A stretch of DNA of 5,389 nucleotides from positions 1-5,389 of the forward strand of contig JAUVJM010000089.1 of assembly GCA_030596585.1 (NCBI GenBank), given 5' to 3'. The DNA is from a bacterium. Its GTDB lineage: Bacteria; NPL-UPA2; JAUVJM01. Under the pieces are notes generated by a model that saw nothing but the letters and a program-made list of their open reading frames with translations, was not told the DNA's origin and did not search any database. The position numbers were made by a program, and so were the translations under genes. This document shows, piece after piece, positions 1 to 4,445 of the stretch. The stretch's first letter is position 1, and the number at the start of each line of letters is the position of its first letter.

Positions 1-626
1 AATACGGGAAGAAGATCGTCTCTTCGGGCTTGGTCGCCGGAGCAGGAGGCAATATCAGCGCCCGCAGCGGCAGGACAATCTACCTCTCGGCAAGCGGAAT
101 GTCCCTCGACGAGATGACGGAAGATGACTACATCGGAGTGGACATTGACTCTGAGAAAACAGTTGACGGAAAAGGAAAACCAACGAGCGAAACAAGCCTG
201 CACCTCATCTGTTACAGGATGCGGGAAGATATCCATGCAATCGTCCATACTCATTCTCCATGGGCAGGCGGCGTAATCAGCTCGGGCGAGACAATCAAGC
301 CTATGTTTCCTGAGTTCGTCTGCGACCTCGAGAAAGTGGCACATATTGGTTACGTCGTTCCGACAACCCGCAAACTCGCAGAGAGAGTGGCACAGGTGAT
401 TGGCGATAACAATGTGGTTCTTATGTCCAATCACGGGGTACTAGCCGTCGGTTCGAATCTCAAAGAAGCCTATTACAGAAACCTGATTATCGAGGATGCA
501 GCTAAAGCGCTTGTCGCCGCCTGCATTGTCGGGAAACCCCGCTTCCTGACCGAAGAAGAAATAGAAGAGATAAAGCATCTCGACTCGGTCCGCTACCGGC
601 AGCAAGTCTCAAACAGCAAATCCTGA
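1..626 (+). CDS. Class II aldolase/adducin family protein (L-fuculose-phosphate aldolase-like), 5'-truncated
   Basis: This is the 3' part of a zinc-dependent class II aldolase. The family cleaves sugar 1-phosphates such as L-fuculose 1-phosphate to DHAP and an aldehyde in the cytoplasm. The open frame runs in from the left edge (first full codon at 3), reading YGKKIVSSGLVAGAGGNISAR, the typical N-terminal family block, so only a short N-terminus is missing. A TTG at 30 lies inside this block and is not the real start. Counting from that TTG, the phosphate-binding GGNIS is at 6-10, the likely catalytic acid is E54 (TSETS), and the zinc ligands are H73 and H75 (HTHS) and H135 (SNHGV), all intact. 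The stop is TGA at 624. It faces the DUF89 gene convergently, and its own operon lies outside the window. The substrate is not fixed by the sequence: methylthioribulose-1-phosphate dehydratase (MtnB) or a deoxyribulose-1-phosphate aldolase belong to the same superfamily. I am sure of the superfamily and unsure of the substrate. Confidence 0.9.
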   Translation, partial: YGKKIVSSGLVAGAGGNISARSGRTIYLSASGMSLDEMTEDDYIGVDIDSEKTVDGKGKPTSETSLHLICYRMREDIHAIVHTHSPWAGGVISSGETIKPMFPEFVCDLEKVAHIGYVVPTTRKLAERVAQVIGDNNVVLMSNHGVLAVGSNLKEAYYRNLIIEDAAKALVAACIVGKPRFLTEEEIEEIKHLDSVRYRQQVSNSKS

Positions 627-696
627 TCCCTTCTCTCAAGCTCGTCGCTCTCAAAATTCGGCCTCCAGCGAAGTTTTCACAATCCCACTCGTCTCC

Positions 697-720
697 CATT
701 CTGGGCGGAGAAAAAGATTC
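697..720 (+). repeat. Possible degenerate copy of the TGTCATTCTGAGCG repeat
   Basis: The stretch beginning CATTCTGGGCGGAG and ending AAAGATTC resembles the better copy that follows it (CATTCTGAGCGACAG...GAATCT) at roughly two thirds of positions, in the same orientation and about 35 bp away. It may be an eroded older copy. The similarity is short and was judged by eye, so confidence is low. Confidence 0.3.
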
Positions 721-729
721 CCACCTGCT

Positions 730-792
730 TGTCATTCTGAGCGACAGCGAAGAATCTATAGAAATTCTTCACGGAGTTTACACTGAGTGAAA
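730..792 (+). repeat. Dispersed palindromic repeat, family 1 (TGTCATTCTGAGCG...)
   Basis: The left arm TGTCATTCTGAGCGACAGC, followed by GAAGAATCT, matches a small dispersed repeat I recognise from many environmental bacterial genomes. Its spurious translation typically reads FFAVAQNDK on the opposite strand. The core inverted repeat is GAAGAAT (749-755) and ATTCTTC (764-770) around an 8-nt loop. Outside the core the right arm (to about 792, ACTGAGTGAAACG) is only a loose mirror of the left arm, so the palindrome is imperfect or eroded. It sits between the ends of two convergent genes, where a hairpin could help stop transcription from both sides. No clear U-tract follows on either strand, so the terminator role is inference. 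Confidence 0.6.
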
Positions 793-809
793 CGATGCGA
801 GCTTTGCCA

Positions 810-1697
810 CTACAGTTCCCTGTGACGGAGCAAAATAACATCTCCAACGTTACAGCCGATGTCCTTGGCAATAACCGGGCATTTAGCCATAAGCAGGAAA
901 AAAATCTGCCTCTTTGCACCGGACAAAGTTTCAAAATTCCCCTGTCCTTTGCTGATAACCATATCGGCTCTTTTATACATTCTCAAAAACTCTTTCGAAC
1001 ATAACGAAAGGACTGTCCCCGGGGCATCCGAACCTGAAGAAATAACCTTTGCCGACCTGTCAATCCCGCATACACAGGCATCTTCAATTAAGACGTCGTT
1101 AATAACAGGCTTATCTCTGACAGCATAGACAATTTCCTTATCTCCATCAATCCTTCTTATCTCCTCAATAAGAACACGGTCGAAGACCACCTCCCCGGCA
1201 TTGTCGCCAAGGTAAAGAATAGTTTTTGCCTTTTTCAAAACGCTCTTGAACCCTGCATAATCGAATATAGCCTTTTTTTCTTCTTTAATAGCTTTGTTCT
1301 CTTCAGCAAGAATTTTTGCAAGCTCTGCACCAACATCCAAGGATCTCTTTACACCGTAATCTATAATATTTCCCGCAATAGCCAACTCGACCGCCATTAA
1401 CAATCTGTCACGGGAACTGTTTACTCTCTTTTTTAAACTGTCATAAATATTCAAAGCAAGTCTATTGCTTTTTTCTTTAATCTCACGATAAGGGTCGTCT
1501 TCCCCGGTTATTCTTTTAACCAACCCATAGACAACCCTGCCCATTTCGGGAGGGGAAGAAGTTAAGGAAAATTCCGGCAGGCTCCCGGCTAATTCATTTA
1601 ATACTTCTCTCTGCTTCTTCTCTCCAGCGCCGGCTATTCTTGCCGACTCAAGAGCCTGTTTGAAAAAGCAGGGGATGCAGTCCAAATACGTTTTCAT
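810..1697 (-). CDS. DUF89/ARMT1-like metal-dependent phosphatase (metabolite damage-control type)
   Basis: This 295-residue protein has the usual length of prokaryotic DUF89 (subfamily I-like) proteins. Family members are metal-dependent phosphatases acting on small phosphoesters such as sugar phosphates, and are proposed to clear damaged or surplus metabolites. Visible family blocks are: the N-terminal CIPC cysteine pair (C7, C10), AIAGNIIDYG (106-115), the metal-site block LGDNAGEVVFD (163-173; D165, N166, E169), VRDKPVIND (193-201), ISSGSDAPGT (219-228) and DMVISKGQGNFE (245-256). The N-terminal half is mainly helical and charged, and there is no signal peptide, so it is cytoplasmic. The ATG start overlaps the panC stop as ATGA with only a weak GAG upstream, which points to translation coupled to panC. 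That context suggests a substrate near pantothenate/CoA metabolism. This is inference, supported loosely by the known fusion of a DUF89 domain to eukaryotic pantothenate kinase 4. The last residues (LLRHREL) run towards the repeat-bearing convergent gap and look unlike a conserved end. Family assignment is firm; substrate is unknown. Confidence 0.9.
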   Translation of the reverse strand: MKTYLDCIPCFFKQALESARIAGAGEKKQREVLNELAGSLPEFSLTSSPPEMGRVVYGLVKRITGEDDPYREIKEKSNRLALNIYDSLKKRVNSSRDRLLMAVELAIAGNIIDYGVKRSLDVGAELAKILAEENKAIKEEKKAIFDYAGFKSVLKKAKTILYLGDNAGEVVFDRVLIEEIRRIDGDKEIVYAVRDKPVINDVLIEDACVCGIDRSAKVISSGSDAPGTVLSLCSKEFLRMYKRADMVISKGQGNFETLSGAKRQIFFLLMAKCPVIAKDIGCNVGDVILLRHREL

Positions 1698-2542
1698 CTC
1701 AGATTTACGGTGATGTTGTCTATGAGCCTTGTTTTGCCAATGCGGGCGGCTATGGCTATAAGGACAATTCTATCTATAGTGGGTTTCGTGTTGAGATTTT
1801 CAGGGTCGACTATTGCAACATAATCAAGGCGGGCAAGTTTTTCGGACTGTATCATTTCCGTCATTTTCTTGCTGACCTTAGCGGCATCCCGCTCGCCGCC
1901 CGCTATTTCATCCTGCGCTTTCAGGAGTGCTTTGTAAAGAACGGCGGCAGACTTTCGCTCTTCCGTACTCAGATACTTGTTTCTTGAACTCATCGCAAGC
2001 CCGTCTTCCTCCCGCACAATCGGCAATACCCTGATTTCCGGATTCATATTCAAGTCCGACACCATCTTCCTGATAATAACTGCCTGCTGAGCATCTTTCT
2101 GGCCAAAATATGCTGCATCCGGCTGAATTAGATTGAATAGTTTCATCACGACGGTAGTCACACCGCGAAAGTGATCCGGGCGGTTCTTACCGCACATAAT
2201 TCTGCTCAAGCCCTCCACTTCGACAAAACCGGCATAATCCGGCGCATACATTTCCGAGACTTCCGGGACGAAGATATAATCAACATACTCTTTCTCTGCC
2301 AGACGCCGATCCCTGCTCAAATCTCTCGGGTAAGTCTTGTAGTCCTCGCCAACGCCAAACTGGGTCGGATTCACAAATATGCTTACGACGAGAACGTCGC
2401 AGTCTCTCCTTGCCTCCCGGATTAGGCTTAGATGCCCTTCGTGGAAATAACCCATTGTGGGAACAAGACCGAGGGTTTTCCCGTCTTTCTTAACCCGGGT
2501 GACGACGTTCCTTATTTCGGCTATTGTGTTTATTATTTTCAT
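1694..2542 (-). CDS. panC: Pantothenate synthetase (pantoate--beta-alanine ligase)
   Basis: PanC catalyses the ATP-dependent condensation of (R)-pantoate with beta-alanine to pantothenate (with AMP and PPi), the last step before the CoA pathway proper. It is a cytoplasmic enzyme of the HIGH nucleotidyltransferase superfamily. At 282 residues it is full length. Motifs in order: VPTMGYFHEGHLSL (27-40) with the HxGH signature H34-x-G36-H37; NPTQF (58-62); CGKNRPDHFRGV (117-128) of the pantoate site; FGQKDAQQ (146-153); and MSSRN (184-188), the KMSKS-equivalent loop. The C-terminal dimerisation domain ends TRLIDN (271-276). The ATG is supported by AGAGAAG four bases upstream (2547-2553). A 165-bp gap holding a palindromic repeat and a small hairpin separates it from the M48 gene, so it may have its own promoter; I see no convincing -35/-10 pair. 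The 3' end overlaps the DUF89 start by ATGA. panB and panD, frequent neighbours elsewhere, are absent from the window. Confidence 0.97.
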   Translation of the reverse strand: MKIINTIAEIRNVVTRVKKDGKTLGLVPTMGYFHEGHLSLIREARRDCDVLVVSIFVNPTQFGVGEDYKTYPRDLSRDRRLAEKEYVDYIFVPEVSEMYAPDYAGFVEVEGLSRIMCGKNRPDHFRGVTTVVMKLFNLIQPDAAYFGQKDAQQAVIIRKMVSDLNMNPEIRVLPIVREEDGLAMSSRNKYLSTEERKSAAVLYKALLKAQDEIAGGERDAAKVSKKMTEMIQSEKLARLDYVAIVDPENLNTKPTIDRIVLIAIAARIGKTRLIDNITVNLR

Positions 2543-2561
2543 AATACTTCTCTGAACTTAG

Positions 2562-2576
2562 CGCACCTTCGGTGCG
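2562..2576 (-). promoter_or_regulatory. Short perfect hairpin in the panC leader
   Basis: CGCACC (2562-2567) and GGTGCG (2571-2576) form a perfect 6-bp GC-rich stem with a 3-nt loop. In the transcript it would end 8 nt before the AGAGAAG ribosome-binding site of panC and about 20 nt before the ATG. No U-tract follows, so it is not a terminator. It might affect leader stability or ribosome access. No known riboswitch or leader-peptide pattern was recognised. Confidence 0.4.
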
Positions 2577-2602
2577 AACTCTATTACTACTAATTTTCAG
2601 TC

Positions 2603-2674
2603 GTCATTCCCGTGAAAACGGGAATCCAGGCATTTCTGCTGGAATCTTAGATTCCCGCCTGCGCGGGAATGACA
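2603..2674. repeat. Dispersed palindromic repeat, family 2 (paired ATTCCC-N8-GGGAAT hairpins, dRS3-like)
   Basis: This compact element is bounded by inverted termini GTCATTCCCG (2603-2612) and CGGGAATGAC (2664-2673). Inside are two perfect hairpins with 8-bp stems and 4-nt loops: ATTCCCGT/ACGGGAAT around GAAA (2606-2625) and ATTCCCGC/GCGGGAAT around CTGC (2651-2670). Each fits the pattern ATTCCC-N8-GGGAAT known from neisserial dRS3 repeats. The same kind of unit is widespread in unrelated bacteria, with the give-away spurious translations RHSRENGNP and LDSRLRGNDK. The outer arms can also pair with each other, and GGGAATC (2620-2626) with GATTCCC (2650-2656), giving one long alternative stem. 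It lies between the M48 gene and panC, within the likely panC leader or intercistronic RNA. It is probably a non-autonomous MITE/REP-like element; no transposase is visible nearby. Confidence 0.85.
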
Positions 2675-2680
2675 AACCAG

Positions 2681-2720
2681 AAAAAGAGAATTCCTATAAG
2701 ATCAAAGTTACCGGGATTCT
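2681..2720 (-). terminator. Weak candidate rho-independent terminator after the M48 gene
   Basis: In the transcript, AGAATCC (2720-2714) can pair with GGAATTCT (2694-2687) with one bulged base and a 19-nt loop, and is followed after one C by five U residues (2685-2681). The stem is AT-rich, bulged and long-looped, and its first arm lies in the last M48 codons, so at best it is an inefficient terminator. If active it would separate panC-DUF89 from the upstream genes. Confidence 0.22.
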
Positions 2721-3457
2721 TCTGATTCCAGAGCAGAGATTACAATTTCGACCTGGCTGATTCTATCTTCTATCGGCGGATGAGTGCTCAGGAAAGTTAT
2801 CGGCTGGCCCCGGCTCTGTTCACCTAATTTCTCAAGAAGTCTTACCATCCCGCGGGGGTCATAGCCGCCGCGGTGCGCATATATCGTTCCCAGCCTATCT
2901 GCCTGAAACTCATCTTCCCTGCTATACCCGAGAATGACCAGGGTAAAGATGTCGTTTGCTATCTGTTGTATTTGACCCGCTTCAGGCTTATCACCGAGGG
3001 CAACCAGTGCAACAATAGCCAAAAGCTGATATCCAAACACGGCCTGAACTCTCTTGATTCCATGCCTTGCCGCTACATGCCCTATTTCATGCCCGAGAAC
3101 AGCGGCAAGCTCAGGCTCCTCAATAATGTCAAGAAGACCCTTGTATATATATATGAACCCGCCCGGCAGGGCAAAAGCGTTGATTTCGCCCGAATCTATT
3201 ATTTTAAAACTGTACGCTATATCGTCGCGGTCGGAATTGCTTGCAACAAGCTGGCCGACTCTGTTTACGTAATCGGCTTTATCCTCACATATCTCGTTTT
3301 CCTTTTCAATTTGTTCAGCAACCTGTTTCCCAAGCTCAATTTCCTGTTCAACCGTGTAAAGCGTGCGTTCTTCCCGTCTGGTAACGGGATTGTACACGGT
3401 CGCACAACCGGCGAGAAGAAGAAATGAAATACAAACAGCGCGAGCGAATGGAAGCAT
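2708..3457 (-). CDS. M48 family metalloprotease, predicted outer-membrane lipoprotein
   Basis: This is a zinc endopeptidase of the M48 (Ste24/HtpX/BepA-like) family; envelope members degrade misfolded proteins in the periplasm. From the ATG at 3457 it has 249 residues. It begins MLPFARAVCISFLLLAGC, a lipoprotein signal peptide with lipobox L15-A16-G17-C18 and Ala at +2, suggesting outer-membrane sorting if the cell is diderm. The catalytic helix is LGHEIGHVAARHG (121-133; H123, E124, H127), the third ligand is E183 in SREDEFQADRLG, and STHPP (224-228) is the usual C-terminal family motif. A hydrophobic patch (about 145-155) lies between them. I chose this start because it puts the signal peptide at the N-terminus. 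However, the frame stays open to a GTG at 3556 that overlaps the upstream stop as GTGA, which would add 33 residues, 16 of them encoded by a palindromic repeat. The ATG has no visible Shine-Dalgarno because the repeat ends five bases upstream of it. There are no TPR repeats, unlike full-length BepA. Confidence 0.9.
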   Translation of the reverse strand: MLPFARAVCISFLLLAGCATVYNPVTRREERTLYTVEQEIELGKQVAEQIEKENEICEDKADYVNRVGQLVASNSDRDDIAYSFKIIDSGEINAFALPGGFIYIYKGLLDIIEEPELAAVLGHEIGHVAARHGIKRVQAVFGYQLLAIVALVALGDKPEAGQIQQIANDIFTLVILGYSREDEFQADRLGTIYAHRGGYDPRGMVRLLEKLGEQSRGQPITFLSTHPPIEDRISQVEIVISALESEESR

Positions 3458-3462
3458 GCCCG

Positions 3463-3510
3463 GAGATTGCCGCGTCGTCCCGAATGCTTTCGGGACTCCT
3501 CGCAATGACA
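3463..3510. repeat. Dispersed palindromic repeat, family 3 (TGTCATTGCGAGGAG...GCAATCTC)
   Basis: Read on the minus strand, this 48-bp unit starts TGTCATTGCGAGGAGTC and ends CGCGGCAATCTC. It is a repeat recognisable in many bacterial genomes from spurious translations such as CHCEES...GRRGNL, which occurs here in a neighbouring frame. The core is a perfect hairpin GTCCCGAA/TTCGGGAC (3477-3484 and 3489-3496) with a TGCT loop, flanked by outer arms ATTGC (3466-3470) and GCAAT (3502-3506). It occupies the junction between the DUF151 gene and the M48 gene, and its length is exactly 16 codons. Confidence 0.8.
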
Positions 3511-3552
3511 CGCTTTGGTGAATACCCGGCATTTTGCCTTTTGCAACGATTT

Positions 3553-3951
3553 TCACGTAACCGGACTCAGATCGAGAAGGCTTTCTTCTGCAAGGATTGG
3601 AGCCCCGGCGCGAAGCGCCAGAGCTATGGCATCACTGGGACGAGCATCCACTTCTCTATCCTGCCCATCGCGCGTTTTCAAGACAAGCTTTGCGAAAAAA
3701 GTCCCCTGACGCAGGTCATGTATTACTATTTGTTCAAGTTCTGCTCCGAGTTCCGCGATGGTATTGCGGAGAAGGTCATGGGTAAGAGGGCGGGGAAGTT
3801 CCACTCCGCTGACTTTAAGTCTTATGGCATCGGCTTCACTAATCCCAATCACGATAGGGAGAACTCTTTCACCATTTCTCTCCCTCAGCATGATAACCTG
3901 CTCCCGCCTTTTATCATCTATCCTGATTCTGAAAAGCTCCATCTCAATCAC
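3553..3951 (-). CDS. DUF151 / bifunctional nuclease (BFN) family protein
   Basis: This small 132-residue protein spans the whole DUF151 domain. Bacterial members are named after plant proteins reported to have RNase and DNase activity; the bacterial role is not established to my knowledge. Recognisable blocks are VLPIVIGISEADAI (30-43), the signature LPRPLTHDLL (52-61), and the highly conserved VDARPSDAIALALRAGAPI (101-119). There is no signal peptide or membrane segment, so it is cytoplasmic. The start is GTG at 3951, overlapping the folK stop as GTGA; an ATG three codons in is an alternative. At its own end, the stop overlaps a GTG (3556) that opens the extended M48 frame. Both overlaps argue that folK, this gene and originally the protease were translated from one message. 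Family call firm, molecular function uncertain. Confidence 0.92.
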   Translation of the reverse strand: MIEMELFRIRIDDKRREQVIMLRERNGERVLPIVIGISEADAIRLKVSGVELPRPLTHDLLRNTIAELGAELEQIVIHDLRQGTFFAKLVLKTRDGQDREVDARPSDAIALALRAGAPILAEESLLDLSPVT

Positions 3952-4445
3952 TGTCTCTCACCCCGTAATTGCCGCAGCAGTTCCTCCACTGTCCGTCCCG
4001 ATACCGGGTCGCGCAAACCAGGAGCAATCTCTGTTAGAGGCAGCAGCACAAAAACCCTTTCCCGGAACCGGGGATGCGGAATCCTGAGTCCGGGTTCATC
4101 CACAACGAGGTCGTCATACAAAAGAATATCAATATCTATTATCCTCGGGCCCCAGCGTTCTCCTCCGGTTCTGCCGAGCTTCTTCTCGATTCTCTTCAGG
4201 TACGCCAGAAGTTCCCCCGGAGAAAGTGATGTCTCTCCTTCAGCAACACAGTTCATGAACTTCGGCTGTTCCCTAACGTACTCGGGCTCGGTCTCATGCA
4301 CCGAAGAAACCTTGTGCAAGCTGATGTCCTTTTCTTCATCAATAACACGCAAGGCAGCTTTGATATTTTGCTCCCGCTCGCCCAGATTTGAGCCAAACCC
4401 AAGATATACTCTGACCCGACAAACCTTAGCCGATTGCTTTTCCAA
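3948..4445 (-). CDS. folK: 2-amino-4-hydroxy-6-hydroxymethyldihydropteridine diphosphokinase (HPPK)
   Basis: FolK transfers pyrophosphate from ATP to 6-hydroxymethyl-7,8-dihydropterin, giving the substrate of dihydropteroate synthase in folate synthesis. The 165-residue protein is full length for a single-domain HPPK. Motifs: LGFGSNLGER (15-24), the pterin-loop ETEP (51-54), FMNCV (63-67; N65), and the signature RWGPRIIDIDILLY (97-110) with W98, R101 and the Mg-binding aspartates D104 and D106 aligned by eye to E. coli W89, R92, D95 and D97. IPHPR (122-126) and LLPLTEIAP (134-142) follow. The start is a TTG at 4445 inside the end of the aminotransferase gene (20-bp overlap). No ATG or GTG lies in frame between it and the first conserved block, and AGGAAG and GGAAAGGA lie just upstream. 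Neither folP nor folB is in the window. It is co-directional and coupled with the DUF151 gene by a GTGA overlap. Confidence 0.95.
   Translation of the reverse strand: MEKQSAKVCRVRVYLGFGSNLGEREQNIKAALRVIDEEKDISLHKVSSVHETEPEYVREQPKFMNCVAEGETSLSPGELLAYLKRIEKKLGRTGGERWGPRIIDIDILLYDDLVVDEPGLRIPHPRFRERVFVLLPLTEIAPGLRDPVSGRTVEELLRQLRGERQ

Noticed and set aside
677..934. Minus-strand frame of 85 codons reading FFAVAQNDK
   Set aside because: It is the translation artefact of the family 1 repeat and overlaps the DUF89 3' end in another frame.
2603..2674. Possible CRISPR-like repeat pair
   Set aside because: Two hairpins with inverted termini and no regular direct repeats or spacers: it is a single palindromic element, not an array.
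2543..2707. Riboswitch or clear promoter ahead of panC
   Set aside because: Apart from the repeat, one small hairpin and the ribosome-binding site, I found no convincing -35/-10 pair and no recognisable riboswitch core.
2572..2760. Short plus-strand frame reading RHSRENGNP and LDSRLRGNDK
   Set aside because: These peptides are the standard artefact of the family 2 palindromic repeat, and no ribosome-binding site or homologous protein pattern supports a gene.
3142..3155. Run of alternating TA dinucleotides
   Set aside because: It encodes the conserved GGFIYIYKG segment of the M48 protease, so it is explained by coding rather than by a promoter or microsatellite function.
3265..3546. Minus-strand frame reading CHCEESRKHSGRRGNLR
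   Set aside because: This is the familiar spurious translation of the family 3 repeat followed by an out-of-frame reading of the M48 gene.
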